Shown one piece after another: positions 35,297-50,088 of a DNA stretch of 64,000 bases (positions are counted from its first letter, which is position 1; each line of letters opens with the position of its first letter). Below the pieces are notes generated by a model. That model saw only the letters and a list, made by a program, of their open reading frames with translations. It did no database searches and was not told the DNA's origin. The position numbers and the translations under genes were made by a program. Origin of the DNA: Gentiana macrophylla (Eukaryota > Streptophyta > Magnoliopsida > Gentianales > Gentianaceae); assembly GCA_026214975.1 (NCBI GenBank), contig JAOBSW010000861.1, forward strand, positions 142,955-206,954. Direction: 5' to 3'.

Positions 35297-35577
35297 AATA
35301 CTACGTTTGATATCTTGTAAGTTGACCGAAAGCCTGGGCTTAGGTCGTTTTTATTTTAGTTTTTGTTATCAAATTTTTTCGTAGGTAGGTTTTTGTTCCT
35401 ACTTATGTTTCCATATCCTTTTCTGTTTCTTAAAAAGAAAAAAATCGAGGAACACGTTTCAATCATCGAGGTTGGGTGATGGATTCTCGGTGAATTCCAC
35501 TCTGCGGAAGCATAAGGAAAAAAAAAAAAAAAAATCCCGAAACCTCGTGATTTAGGTGTTGGTGTTCGTACTGGTTT

Positions 35578-37650
35578 ATGACTCGAAGTTCTAAAGAACC
35601 TCTCATCGAACCCATCCAAGAAATCGAAGCTTACGCACGTCATAAAGCTTGATCCAACGCCGAGGAGAAATCCTAGTCGCTAATCCGAACCCTTTGTTTG
35701 AAGAAAGAGAGACATTAGAAAGATCACTTTCTAATTCCTCTCTGAAATGGACGATATCATAACTAGAAAAAGCGGTAAAGATTCCATTGATGAGCGGACT
35801 CTCTGAGGGCAAACCTCAACCACTTCTTTGGTGGTAATGCAACGATACCTTTGCAAACTCCACCGAGGACCCTCGTCATGAACCACCGAGAGAAGACAAC
35901 ACGGGGCTACGTCGGTTGGGATGCACATGATTTAATCGAGGCCAGGATTGGACAATACAGTAGGACAAGATGCTCGGGATACACAGGACTTTGACCGAAT
36001 TAGACCAAGAAGCGGTAAATCGAGTACGCCGGATGCTAGAGATGCAAGGAAATCAACAGGGTTCCAAAACCCGTATAACCCGTATAATCCACCTCCTCGC
36101 CGGCCGATGGCTCAGCAAGCACATGGACTGAGGGTTTGTCGAGATTACGTCACTACCCCACAAGGAAGTTATAGGACACAACCCAATTAGGGTACCCCCA
36201 ATTAATGCAAATAACATGGATATTAAGCAAAATATTTTGAACATGTTAGGGGAACATGCCTTGTTCCATGGGAAATTGACTGAGAACCCGAACAGCTTTC
36301 TGGATCACTTTCTCCAGATCTGTGGGACAATGAAATATAACGGGGTGAGTGATGAGGCGGTAAAATTAATAGTTTTTCCGTTTGCATTAAGAGGAGTTGC
36401 TAAGGATTGGTAGGACTCTTTACCAAATGACTCGTTACATACGTGGGCTGACGTAACGAGAGTATTCCTGAAAAAGTACTTCCCTCCGGCAAAGATTTTA
36501 GATCTGAAAGAAGAAATCTCTTCGTTTGATGGTCTCGAGGGAGAGACACTAAAAGAGACTTATGAAAGATTTAGGGGGTTGCTAAAAAGATGCCCCCCAC
36601 ACGGTTTTTCTACGGTGGAGCAAGTTATTATATTATTCAGGGCCTTAGAGCCGATGGACCAAAACAAGCTGAATGCTGCAAGCGGCGGAGATATTATGAA
36701 TCTACCACCAGAACAAGCAATGAGACAGATAGAAAATGCGGCAGATGGAGAAGGACAATGGGGATCGAGCAGAAAGAAGAAGAAAGCCCCAATGGAAAGT
36801 GTAAAGTCGCTGAAAGAGGAACTCGATCGAGAATCTGCCATGCATGACAAGATGCAAGAAATGGTACTAAAGATGGACCGAATGGAGTCGAGGAAAGAAA
36901 GAAGACACATCGATTGCCAACTCGTGGAGGTGGACATTACGCCATAGAATGTGCATCATTGAAAAAATCCACTTATCCACAACAGTTGACACCTACTCCA
37001 GTACAACAACAGTCTGGCAATCAGAATGACCAACAGCGAATGAATGTCTATGCGATGGGACAGATGGATATGAATCAGCAAGAGTTTGGCCAGCAACAGT
37101 GGAATCAAAACTTTAATAATCATCAAGGGCCACAATTGGATTATGGTATGAATGATGGTTCACCACAATATGATGTGAATTATGTTGGACAAGGTTGGAA
37201 TCAGGGGCAGAATCAGAATTGGAATAGAAACAATAATCGAATCAAGACTTTAGGCAAAACCAAAGCTCATACAACCGACCTTGGAATCGTAATCCCCGCA
37301 AACGAGTTCATATCGTAATCAAAACCGAGGCTATTATCGAATAATCGAATCCACGGTCTGATCCATGACAGGACAAAGACAAAATCGAGTTCATATTGGA
37401 ATCAAAATCAAGGCTGGAATCAGAATCAGGGTCAGCAAAACAATCAGAATCAGCAAGTGAGCCAGCCATCTTTGAGAAGTAATAATTCTGGCACCTATCA
37501 ACATCCAAACGCTCATCTCGCACGGAATAATCAAAGCAATCGACAACCAAACAATTTCGGTGTTCGGAAGATGGCTTTGAGATACTCCTGGAGAAATTAG
37601 ACGGGGAATGTTTCGAGTTAAATAAGAATGCTATAGAGCAAAAAGTGGTC
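35578..37650 (+). pseudogene. Athila Gag polyprotein, frameshifted
   Basis: The likely start is ATG at 35578 (MTRSSKEPLIEPIQEIEAYA), a common opening of Athila Gag. After stops and shifts the conserved retrotransposon Gag domain reads RVPPINANNMDIKQNILNML (from 36189), GEHALFHGKLTENPNSFLDH, VSDEAVKLIVFPFALRGVAK, DW, a TAG, then DSLPNDSLHTWADVTRVFLK, KYFPPAKILDLKEEISSFDG and KETYERFRGLLKRCPPHGFS (to about 36620), followed by LFRALEPMDQNKLNAASGGD. A zinc-knuckle remnant (GGHYAIECASL near 36930) and a Gln/Asn-rich tail (to about 37560) complete it. Gag would form the cytoplasmic virus-like particle. At least five frame interruptions; some may be sequence errors (see findings). Confidence 0.85.
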
Positions 37651-37749
37651 ACACATTACGCCATTCGAAACTTGGAGACCCAAGTAGGTCAAATAACCGA
37701 CACTCGAAGACAAATCTAAGTGGTGGACTCCGAGTAACTTTGAAAGGAA

Positions 37750-38750
37750 CCCAAAGGATGTGAATGTCTGTGTTCACACGAAGTGGTAAAGAGGTCGGGC
37801 TGAGTGACAAAAAGAAAGAATTGTGGGCTGAAGAGGTAGAAACTGAGAAAGCTGAGAAAGAGAAAGCAGTTGACTGTGAAGGAGCTATGTATGGTGAAGT
37901 CGAGATCGAAGATTTAGAGACTGGCAATATCAAGCAGAGAATGGAAGCAATGAGGAAAGAATTGGAAGCCACGAAAAAGGCTTTGGCTGAGGCAAATAAG
38001 AAAGCATTGGAAGGGCGGCAGACCGAAGAAAGACTATGTGGTCTTGGACATCAAAGAAGAAGAAGCCTCACCGCCTAAAGAAAGAGGTAAGAAAAAGCAG
38101 AATTCCTCCTCCTCCCCGATTTTGATGTTAATACTTTACCCTATCCTCCTAAGGGAACCAGAAAGGACATCTCGACCTGTGGTCGAGGCAAAATTCTGAA
38201 TCTTTTAAGGAAGGTAGAGGTGAATATTCCCCTATTAGAGGCAATTTCAAGCATTCCCCATACTTTAAGTTTCTAAAAGGAATGTTGTCGAGTAAGGAGA
38301 AGATGCAACAGATGGTGCATTTGAGTGGTGGGAATGTTCTGCAATCTTTGAGAATAAGATACCTCCCAAGTTACGAGGATAGAGTAGCTTTACCATCCCA
38401 ATTACCATTGGAGAAGCTGTGTTTAAAAATGTGCTATGTGATCTAGGGGCTTCGTGAGCCTGATGCCTAGAGGAGTTTATGAGAAATTGGGATTGGGAGC
38501 ATTAGAGCCAGCAGGAATGACCTTACAGGATGGCGAGATAGGTCATTAGAAACCTCAGGGGTAGTGAAGATGTGTTGGTGCAGGTAGACAAGTTTGTTTT
38601 CCCGTTGACTTCAGTAGTTTTAGATATGGATATGGATTCTAAAACCCCACTTTTGTTAGGTCGGCCTTTCTTGAATACGAGGAGAGACCTTGATAGGCGT
38701 TAAGAGGAGAGATTATACTACGAGTCGGGAAAGAGAGTGTAGCCATAAAT
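37750..38750 (+). pseudogene. Athila protease region
   Basis: A linker rich in Glu/Lys (38-kb block beginning MSVFTRSGKEVGLSDKKKEL) leads to a retropepsin-type protease. The preceding block reads NLLRKVEVNIPLLEAISSIP, then MLSSKEKMQQMVHLSGGNVL. The active-site motif is CDLGAS followed by TGA-interrupted LMPRGVYEKLGLGALEPAGM (38440-38520), where plant gypsy proteases have DLGASV.LMP. The closing part is VDKFVFPLTSVVLDMDMDSK, TPLLLGRPFLNT. In an active element it would cleave Gag-Pol. Several frameshifts are visible. Confidence 0.75.
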
Positions 38751-39330
38751 GTGTATAAGGCGATGAAGCATCCTAATGATGAAAAGAGTGATTGTTTTTC
38801 TGTTGATGCTATATATCCTTGTATTGTGGAGCACACTAACTGCGCAGGATACCAAGAACCAATGGAAGAATGCTTGATGAAGTCAAGCACCGCAGAGGAT
38901 GATGATCCACAAATGAGAGTTCAGGTATATCATTTGGAGGCAACTCCTTTTGTTGACGCAAGCTGGAATAAGAAGCTAGAGCTCGGTTTGACTGGCAAGT
39001 TGCCAAAGCCGTCAATCGAGGAACCACCTACTGATCTGGAGTTGAAGCCACTTCCTAAGCATTTAAAGTATGTGTTTTTAGAACCTGATGAATTACTTCC
39101 TCTTATTGTTTCATCTGCACTAACCGTTTTTGCGAAGCTAAGTTGATCCACGTTACGAAAAAACACAAAAGGCCTTCGGATGGAAGATGGTTGACATAAA
39201 AGGATCGATCTCTTCGATATCTCTGCAAGCACAAGATCATTCGGAAGAAGATGCCAAGCCGGTCGGCGATTCAGAGACGACTAAACCCACATATGCAAGA
39301 GGTGGTGAGGAAAGAGCGTGGTAAAGATGC
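38751..39330 (+). pseudogene. Athila protease-RT linker
   Basis: The open frame 38751-39146 (131 codons) continues the polyprotein after the protease: VYKAMKHPNDEKSDCFSVDA, a variable acidic part, then the conserved LELKPLPKHLKYVFLEPDEL LPLIV stretch found just before the reverse transcriptase in plant gypsy Pol. A frameshift follows at about 39146, after which a KGSISSISLQAQDHSEE-like segment leads to the RT. Confidence 0.75.
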
Positions 39331-40160
39331 TTGAGTTAGGGATAATCTACGCAATCTCCGACGGTGAATGGGTGAGCCCCACGCAAGTCGTGCCTAAGAA
39401 AGGAGGCATTACTGATTGAGCTTAATGAAAAGGTGTGCCTATTCCTACTCGTTTAGTTCTTTGGTCACGGTGGTTTGTATTGATTTTCGCATGCTAAATA
39501 ATAAGACTAGGAAAGATCATTTTCCCTACCCTTTATTGATCAAATGCTAGAGCGTCTAAGTGGTCATGCATTTTCTCGCTTTTGGATGGTTTTAGTGGCT
39601 ATTATCAAATTCACATCGATATACATGACCAGGATAAAACTACTTTCACGTGTCCGTATGGCACCTTTGCATTTAGAAGAATGCCATTTGGGTTGTGTAA
39701 TGCACTGCGACATTCCAACGATGCATGATGGCCATCTTCTTTGATATGATAGAGCATTTCATGGAAGTTTTTATGGGCGACTTTAGTGTTTTTGGTGATA
39801 CTTTTGATGAGTGTTTGTCGAACATTGATAAGGTGCTTGCACGCGTTGTGAAGAGACAAACTTGGTTTTAAATTGGGAAAAGTGTCATTTCATGGTAAGC
39901 GAGGGAATTGTTTTAGGACATAAGGTATCGGGGGGAAAGGAATAGAGGTCGATAGAGCAAAAATAGAGGTAATTTCTAAGCTTCCTATGCCTACTTAATC
40001 AAGACTCTACGTTCATTCTTGGGACATGCAGGTTTTTATCGTAGATTCATTCCAGGTTTTTCCCACATTGCTAGACCTCTTACTCTTCAATTGATGAAGG
40101 GAGCCCCCTGTGTTTTTGATGCGGCATGCCTAGATGCTTTTCGAACCCTTGAGAAACTTC
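39330..40160 (+). pseudogene. Athila reverse transcriptase
   Basis: RT motifs appear in order across frames: MLELGIIYAISDGEWVSPTQ VVPKKGG (about 39330-39408), VCIDFRMLNNKTRKDHFP (about 39475), a shifted IDQMLERLSGHAFS, HDQDKTTFTCPYGTFAFRRM PFGLCNA (39625-39700), then EVFMGDFSVFGDTFDECLSN (39765) and FLGHAGFYRRFIPGFSHIAR PL (40015). The catalytic box, normally FMDDFSVFG in this group, reads FMGDF, so the first of the paired aspartates is lost. It would copy element RNA to DNA. Numerous frameshifts. Confidence 0.85.
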
Positions 40161-40194
40161 TTACTTGGCTCCTATCTTAGTAGCACCGATTGGT

Positions 40195-40560
40195 CTAAAG
40201 GGTTCAAGTGATGTGTGATGCAAGTGATTATCTTTGTAGAGCCGTCCTAGGTCGGAAGATTGACAAGTTGTTTCGCCCTATCTACTATGCGAGTCATACC
40301 ATGAACTCGGCTCAACAAAAGTATGCCACAACTGAAAAGGAACTTTTAGCTGTTGTTTTTGCTTTCGATAAGTTCCGGTCATACTTGGTTGGATGGAAAG
40401 TCATAGTTCACACCGACCATCTTTGCGTTGAGATATCTATTTGCCAAGAAGGATGCAAAACCACGCTTGTTAAGATGGATTTTACTACTTCAAGAGTTCG
40501 GCGTAGAAATTAAGAATCGAAAGGGTGTGAGAACGTAGTGGTGACCACCTCAGTAGGATG
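40195..40560 (+). pseudogene. Athila RNase H
   Basis: The frame reads [71 protein letters not shown], with the expected RNase H aspartate (CDAS), glutamate (TEKELLAVV) and aspartate (HTDH). It then shifts; the segment [16 protein letters not shown] is readable in another frame. It would degrade the RNA strand during reverse transcription. Confidence 0.85.
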
Positions 40561-40789
40561 GAGCAGGAGACAAGAAACACTCTATTAGGGTTGAAATTGA
40601 TGATCATTTTCGGGATGAGCGGTTGTTAAGTAGTGGATACGATGCTCCCGGTTAAGAGAGGAGACTTCCGCAGAGAGGAAAGAATGGGAACCCTTGGTAT
40701 GCACCTTTTGTTAATTATTACGAGTGTGGATTTGTAGATCCCGAGTTTGATGAAAACCGAGAAAAGAAGTTTTATAGTGAGGTGAACCG

Positions 40790-41998
40790 ATATGTGTGGG
40801 AAGATCCCTTAATTTTTAGGCTATGTCTTTGATGGAATCACGAGGAGATGTGTTGATGATGGTGAGATAGTGAGTATTCTCTCGTTTTGCCATGATAAAG
40901 AGGCCGGTGGCCACTTCTCGGGCGAGAGAACAGCATTAAAGGTGTTACAAAGTGGGTTCTATTGGCCTACTATTTTCAAGGATGCATATGCTTATGTTAA
41001 GATGTGTGACGCCTGTCAACGCTCAGGAAGGATTTCAAGAGAAATGAGATGCCCCGAAACCGATAATAGTGTGTGAAGTGTTTGATATATGGGGATTAGA
41101 CTTCATGGGACCATATCCGTCTTCTTTCGGGAATCAGTACATTCTTGTCGCCTGTGATTACGTTTCAAAGTGGGTTGAGGCAATTGCTTCACCCACTAAC
41201 GACAAACATGTAGTCATAAAGTTTCTTAAGAAACATATTATATCCCGGTATGGAATACCTCGAGCAATAATCGGTGATAATGGAAGTCACTTTGCTAATA
41301 GAGATTTCAATAAGCTTTTAATAAAGTATGGGGTCACTCATAAGTTGAAGTCACGCCTACCATCCTCGGACTAGTGGCCAAGTAGAGGTGTCCAATCGGG
41401 AATCAAGAGAATCTTAGAGAAGACAGTAAATTCTAACCTTAAGGATTGGTCAAAGAAGTTAGATGATGCGCTTTGGGCACATCGAACTGCGTTCAAGACA
41501 CCAATAGGTATGTCACCCTACATGCTTGTTTTTGGCAAAGCCTGCCATCTCCCCGTAGAGTTAGAGCATAAGGCCTATTGGGCGATTAAGAATCTAAATA
41601 TGGATGACGCATTAATCGGTGAAAGAAGGATGGCCCGATTAAAGCGAGTTAGATGAGTTTCGCCTTCAAGCTTACGATTGTTCAAGCGAAATATAAGGAA
41701 AAGACCAAATTGCTTCATGATAAGTTGATCAAACCTCGTATTTTCAGCGTAGGTGATGAGGTCCTTTTCTATAATACTCGCCTCCATTTATTTCAAGGCA
41801 AACTTAAGTCAAGGTGGTCGGGACCATATACGATGTACGAGTTTTCGACTCAGGAGCCATCGAGGTAACACATCCGAAGCATGGAGCGTTCATCACGAAC
41901 GGCCTTCGTCTAAAAAAGTATAAGAAGTTACCATTCGATGAGGCTCTTGAGATTGTGCATTTGGTGATCCGAGCCTTGTTAAATCGTTTCGAATCTTA
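40790..41998 (+). pseudogene. Athila integrase
   Basis: The HHCC zinc finger is visible: CHDKEAGGHFSGERTALKVL ... YVKMCDACQRSGRI (40886-41035). The core has [29 protein letters not shown] (41096-41180), IGDNGSHF (41271) and, after a frameshift, the third catalytic region ([12 protein letters not shown], 41380-41400), then [56 protein letters not shown]. The C-terminal part reads [30 protein letters not shown] and KHGAFITNGLRLKKYK. No chromodomain is seen, as expected for Athila. Integrase would insert the DNA copy. At least four frame breaks. Confidence 0.85.
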
Positions 41999-43323
41999 GT
42001 CGAGCCAACGACGTTAAACAAAAGCGCTACCGGGAGGCAGCCCGTTAATAATAATAATAATAATGATAATTTGAATAAGCCTAGTCTTAATGAAATGTAG
42101 AATTTGTATGAAAGATGAACACAAAGCACAACCAAGTCTCGGGATGAATGTTTGAATTTCATTAAGAGGGAATGATTAGGTGGTTATCCGAAAATCCCGA
42201 TGGAGAAAAAGATAAAAATTCAAATGTATCATTTCTTGGACTTAGGTTATTGAACCTTGAGGATCTGGGTATAAAAGACTCACTACATTTCATTTTATGA
42301 TCTAGTCTGTTTCAAATTTAAGTCGTTGTAGTATAGTGGTGAGTATTCCCACCTTAATAAAGCTGTGTGATTGTGTGTAATAAAAATGAATCTAGGAATA
42401 GTGACTTGACTATGATATATGCTCATGTGATACGTATATGCTTAGATGTTACGTGCTTTACCCGTGTGGGTTATTTTTCCATCTAAAAAGTCATATGCGA
42501 TGTGCTATATATTGCCTATCGAATTTTACGATGTGACAATGCCATTATCTTATTATTCCCATATCCCTATTGCATATTTTGGCACGAGGACCATGTCCCG
42601 TGTTTGCTTTGTTTTGGTTGTTTTTGTATAGGGATTCGGGATGTGCTTTCTCATGGTTTATTCACGGGATTCGATGTAGCACTTTTTCTCGCTGAGTTTA
42701 TAAGCTAAGTCTTCCTCTCTATCTCATTCACTATGTTTTAAAGGATAATGCAAGTTCGTAAGTGGGGTGGTAGAGTCGTGATTGGTTTAGAAAAGGCATT
42801 AAAGGTTAAATCCCTTAGTTTTTGATTTTTCGAACATTATTTAGTTGATTAAAATGAATTGTATAAGGTATATATTTCATGGATTTGAAGATGTAATGAT
42901 CAATTTGATATGTATAACTAATTTGAACCATAAGTGCATTTTAACCCCAAATTTATTTGTGTAACATGAATTCCTTCACGTAAGCCTTTGATATTGAAGC
43001 GAAAATTTTAAATCAGATCCATTCATTATCCTAGTGATTATCCTGAGAGACTTGCGATAACTTAGTACCTAACTTTTGAGCGTGTACTATGAATATCTCG
43101 AAGGTTTGAATGTGATAGAAAGAATGTCAAAATAAGATAAACTATATATATGTCGGTTGTAGCTACCAATGATTTGAGTGCGGTGAGGCGTTATCACGAA
43201 ACGTCCTATATCACTACTATGAGGTTTAAAAGCTCCCGACTGCCTGATGATAGTAGTCCAGCTAGGGTGTTATCACGAAACATCCTATTGCTGGGAATGA
43301 GGGCATATGCTACACATAAAAAA

Positions 43324-43357
<34 letters not shown>

Positions 43358-43840
43358 GAAGAAGAGTTAGATGGGTATTAATGTATTCGATCTCACCTCA
43401 TGACACCTGAAAGATAGTCTATTTTGGCAATGAGTTCGGATATGTTACTATTCTATGAAAAAAAAAAAGAAAAAAAAAAAAAAAAAAAAAAGAGAGTTAT
43501 CTTCTAACTATCCCCAGTATAAACTGAATGATATGCTTTAGGGATTATCCTAATAAGTACACGGGAGGACGTTGTGTGGAATTGTTACTACCTATACCTA
43601 GGAAAGTCATTAGGACTGTCTGAGTGGATATTTGTGCGTTTGCTTGATTTATTCAAGAGAGGATAGTGGAAATTGAAAAGGCATTGCACACACACACTCT
43701 GTTATACATTTATATTAAGGTTAACGTGTGGTTATGATTCGATTGGTTACATCATCCGGTTGGCCTTTATATTTTACATATTCATGAATTTTTCCTCATT
43801 CATTTTATTTTATCGCTTGTTTTGTTCGAGGACGCACCAA
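41999..43840 (+). other. Athila 3' untranslated region
   Basis: It starts with AGCGCTACCGGGAGGCAGCCC (42024), close to the GCGCT..GGGAGGCAACCC block that follows pol in many plant gypsy elements. No envelope-like ORF is seen. A short direct repeat (TTATCACGAAACGTCCTAT near 43190 and TTATCACGAAACATCCTAT near 43270) and two A-rich runs (43318-43355, 43457-43491) are present. Confidence 0.7.
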
Positions 43841-43858
43841 AAGCTAAGTGGGGGGTTG
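43841..43858 (+). other. Polypurine tract
   Basis: AAGCTAAGTGGGGGGTTG directly precedes the 3' LTR. The AAGCTAAGTGGGGGG form is the usual second-strand primer of plant gypsy elements. Confidence 0.9.
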
Positions 43859-46540
<2,682 letters not shown>

Positions 46541-46548
46541 GTATATGA

Positions 46549-46652
46549 AGGATTTGCTTTGGTAAATGTAGCTGAGGAGATATTCAGGCAGATGAGGGAA
46601 AGGAATGTTGTCTCTCGGACTGCTTCTTTATGCTACTCAACCTTCGAAGAAT
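46549..46652 (+). pseudogene. Captured PPR fragment, continuation after Athila
   Basis: GFALVNVAEEIFRQMRERNV VSRT is the second half of the PPR motif begun at 32548-32648, one frame shifted from the first half (GYM then AAGGATTT). The PPR similarity ends at about TCTCGGACT; the following TASLWYSTFEE does not look like PPR sequence, marking a junction to other cargo. Confidence 0.7.
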
Positions 46653-47080
46653 AATTAGTCGCTGCGGATGTTGCACTTTATGTAAGAAATTAGGACATTT
46701 TGCTTCTTCATGTGCTGGCCCTAAGAGATTTGAACCACAGCTATATGTGAGTAGATCAAGAAAACAGAAAGAGTCCCCGTTTTGCATGTTTCTGATTTGC
46801 CTGCAAATAAGAACCCTTATGTGTGCAAAGAAAACCCTTTCTCTTTGCTTTTACTACTTATGACCCTTTGCAAGATCCTCGATCCTGTTTGTCTTTGTTA
46901 TGGTTAATCTTCTTTGGTTTGAATCTGAATCGGCCCTTGTTTTAGTGCAGATTTCTCCTCCCCCTCCTGGTTTCCACGATGTGGTTAATAATGGAATAAT
47001 GAATGACAAGATCAGTGACCCTGCTGCACTCCCTTGTGTTGCAAATGTTGCCATTTTTTGTTCCTTGCCTGCTGGATGAA
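46630..47080 (+). pseudogene. Captured zinc-knuckle fragment, copy 1
   Basis: It encodes RCGCCTLCKKLGHFASSCAG P with the CX2CX4HX4C spacing of a CCHC zinc knuckle, as does copy 2 (48453). Frameshifts after about 46780 break the downstream part that is open in copy 2. Confidence 0.55.
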
Positions 47081-48133
47081 ATTTATGTTTATATCTCTTG
47101 CTTCTTGTTTTTTTTGCCCCTCGTTGTTAGGGATTTGTTATTGTTTTGCTTAATGTTGGTAGTTGCTTGAGGTCAACTTCTGGCTTCAGTCCTGGGATTG
47201 CCATAGGCATTTTTAAGGATTTTGGTTACCTTTGGTGTACCTTTCAGTTGTGTATGCATGCTCTTTTAGCAGCTAGGTGTACTTTGATTTGCTGATAAAG
47301 GTTCTGCAAATCCATATGAGTTTATTATTATTTGAGTATGAAATGTCCAGTATCGCCAGAGCTTTTCTTTGATTGCTCTATTGATGAAAATATTGTGTAC
47401 TCGGTGATGTTGTCTTGTTGTTCTTGGGATATGCTCATGAGATAACTCTCTTATGACCCCTGGTTTTGTTTCTTGTTTAGGATGTAATAATCTTGTACTA
47501 TTACGTACCATGGATAACTTTAATTTTTGCAAAACAGTCAATTACACACAAGATGTAAACTTTTATCTTCTAAAAACAAAAGAGGATCGAGCAAAGCAAA
47601 CTTTTATTAATTTTCAGATTATGCAATCCAATTTTGCCCCTCCTTACCACCACACAAAGACTCTTTGTGAATGTATATCACAGACCTTAGCCCATATTTA
47701 TATCACTTTTCAACAGAGTCGGAAAAGCATAGGAGATAGAGTTTTGTCCTATTCAAACTAGTAGATAAATTATATTCGAACATATTGAAATTCTACTACA
47801 CATTTATCCTAAAACAAATGTCTATTAAACACAAATTATCACCAAACATATGTTGTCGAATTTTTCAAATATAAGCCTGATCTTGAACTGAACCGGATAA
47901 TGGCAATGGTGTTCTTCCTTAACTGTCCGTAATTATCCCCTTTGATTTCTGTTTTGAACTTCATTGTCCTGATCAGATTCCAACCCGTCATTGTTACGGT
48001 TAATATCTTCAACATCGCCAGAAATTAAAAGGGAAAACAAAAAGATTTTGAAACACAAAAAACCCAATTAATCATGAAATCAATCATCACCACCCATAAA
48101 CTACCAGAGTATACTTTTTCTTAATCCACCTGA
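47080..48133 (+). other. Non-coding part of MULE unit 1
   Basis: The sequence is conserved among the three units (equivalents at 48900-49950 and 50720-51755). A plausible splice acceptor (TTTCTTGTTTAG, 47471-47482) and a short shared frame (TMDNFNFCKTVNYTQDVNFY) suggest intron/exon remnants of a captured gene that I cannot name. Confidence 0.5.
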
Positions 48134-48267
48134 ATCAATGAAATCTCAGCCCTTCCTTCGATGCCGAATCAATGAAATCTCAGCCCTTCTATCGAATCCA
48201 TGCTTCACACCACCTGAATCAATGAAATCTCAGCCCTTCCTTCGATGCCGAGGGCTATTGCAGATGG

Positions 48268-48467
48268 TTTTTATGCGAAGTTTGGAGAATTGGCTGATGC
48301 GTGCATGTTGTTTGATGAAATGCCTAGGAGAAGTTTGCCTTCTTGGAATTCTTTAATTGCTGGGTATATGAAGGATTTGCTTTGGTAAATGTAGCTGAGG
48401 AGATATTCAGGCAGATGAGGGAAAGGAATGTTGTCTCTCGGACTGCTTCTTTATGGTACTCAACCTT
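48268..48467 (+). pseudogene. Captured PPR fragment, copy 2
   Basis: It reads FYAKFGELADACMLFDEMPR RSLPSWNSLIAGYMKDLLW, a stop, and in the next frame GFALVNVAEEIFRQMRERNV VSRT. The upstream PPR part present in copy 1 (YPFVVKSC...) is absent because the duplication junction lies at the TTTTTAT run. About two PPR motifs remain. Confidence 0.7.
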
Positions 48468-48899
48468 CGAAGAATAATTAGTCGCTGCGGATGTTGCACT
48501 TTATGTAAGAAATTAGGACATTTTGCTTCTTCATGTGCTGGCCCTAAGAGATTTGAACCACAGCTATATGTGTGTAGATCAAGAAAACAGAAAGAGTCCC
48601 CGTTTTGCATGTTTTTGATTTGCCTGCAAATAAGAACCCTTATGTGTGCAAAGAAAACCCTTTCTGCTGCTTTTACTACTAATGCCCCTTTGCAAGATCC
48701 TGATCCTGTTTGTGCAGTTATGGTTAATGATGTTGGTTTGGATACAGAACTGGCCCCTGTTTTAGTGCAGATTTCTCCTCCCCCTCCTGGTTTGCACGAT
48801 GTGGTTAATAATGGAATAATGAATGACAAGATCAGTGACCCTGCTGCACTCCCTTGTGTTGCAAATGATGCCATTTTTTGTTCCTTGCCTGCTGGATGA
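48453..48899 (+). CDS. Captured zinc-knuckle protein fragment, copy 2 (148 codons open)
   Basis: This is the longest open copy. Residues about 10-28 form RCGCCTLCKKLGHFASSCAG, a CCHC zinc knuckle (C-X2-C-X4-H-X4-C). The C-terminal half reads APLQDPDPVCAVMVNDVGLD TELAPVLVQISPPPPGLHDV VNNGIMNDKISDP and ends SLPAG. In plants, single CCHC knuckles with such tails occur in ORF1 of LINE retrotransposons (DUF4283/zf-CCHC_4 proteins) and a few RNA-binding proteins. A LINE ORF1 origin is my guess. A frame one base over between residues 45 and 70 (SPVLHVSDLPANKNPYV) looks more natural, so a double frameshift may exist. The ATG is probably not an original start. Expression is unknown. Confidence 0.4.
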   Translation: MVLNLRRIISRCGCCTLCKKLGHFASSCAGPKRFEPQLYVCRSRKQKESPFCMFLICLQIRTLMCAKKTLSAAFTTNAPLQDPDPVCAVMVNDVGLDTELAPVLVQISPPPPGLHDVVNNGIMNDKISDPAALPCVANDAIFCSLPAG

Positions 48900-50088
48900 A
48901 ATTTATGTTTATATCTCTTGCTTCTTGTTCTTTTTGCCCCTCGTTGTTAGGGATTTGTTATTGTTTTCCTTAATGTTGGTAGTTGCTTGAGGTCAACTTC
49001 TGGCTTCAGTCCTGGGATTGGCATAGGCATTTTTAAGGATTTTGGTTACCTTTGGTGTACCTTTCAGTTGTGTATGCATGCTCTTTTTAAGAGCTAGTGT
49101 GTTCTTTGCTTTCTTTGATAAAGGTTCTACAAATCCATATGAGTTTATTATTAGCTGAGTATGAAATGTCTGGTATCAGCAGAGCTTTTCTTTGATTGCT
49201 CTGCCGATGAAAATATTGTGTACTGAGCTGATGTTGTGTTGCTGTTCTTGGGATATGCTCTATGAGATAACTCTCATATGACCCCTGGTTTTGTTTCTTG
49301 TTTAGGATGTAATAATCTTGTACTATTACGTACCATGGATAACTTTCATTTTTGCAAAAAAGTCAATTACACAAAAGATGTAAACTTTTATCTTCTAAAA
49401 ACAAAAGGGGATCGAGCAAAGAAAACTTTTATTAATTTTCAGATTATGCAATCCAATTTTCCCCCTCCTTACCACACACTACCTGCTGTGAATGTATATC
49501 ACAGACCTTAGCCCATATTTATATCACTTTTCAATAGAGTCGGAAAAGCATAGGAGATAGAGTTTTGTCCTATTCAAACTAGTAGATAAATTATATTCGA
49601 ACATATTGAAATTCTACTACACATTTATCCTAAAACAAATGTCTATTAAACATAAATTATCACCAAACATATGTTGTCGAATTTTTCAAATATAAGCCTG
49701 ATCTTGAACTGAACCGGATAATGGCAATGGTGTTCTTCCTTAACTGTCCGTAATTATCCCCTTTGATTTGTGTTTAGAACTTCATTGTCCTGATTAGATT
49801 CCAACCCGTCATTGTTACGGTTAATATCTTCAACATCGCCAGAAATTAAAAGGGAAAACAAAAAGATTTTGAAACACAAACAACCCAATTAATCATGAAA
49901 TCAATCATCACCACCCATAAACTACCAGAGTATACTTGTTCTTAATCCACGAATCAATGAAATCTCGACCCTTCCTTCGATGCCGAATCAATGAAATCTC
50001 GGCCCTTCTATCGAATCCATGCTTCACACCACAGAATCAATGAAATCTCAGCACTTTCCTTCGATGCGAGGGCTATTGCGAGATGGTT

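Larger units (their letters stand above)
48268..50087 (+). repeat. MULE tandem unit 2
   Basis: A 1.82-kb unit. Its start joins GAGGGCTATTGCAGATGG to TTTTTATGCGAAGTTTGG. It contains the uninterrupted Athila target site (CTGGGTATATGAAGGATTTG, 48360-48379). Its final 150 bp differ from units 1 and 3 almost only at CAG, CTG and CCG. Confidence 0.9.

Noticed and set aside
36560..36937. 125-codon reverse-strand frame opposite Gag
   Set aside because: It is the antisense shadow of the well-supported Athila Gag frame.
41999..43840. Possible envelope-like ORF of the Athila element
   Set aside because: No open frame above 90 codons in the forward orientation, and no membrane or signal segment.
47453..47761. 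Frame MTPGFVSCLGCNNLVLLRT..., present three times (also 49278, 51092)
   Set aside because: The repetition comes from the MULE triplication. It sits after a probable splice acceptor and has no recognisable domain, so I describe it only as part of the unit.
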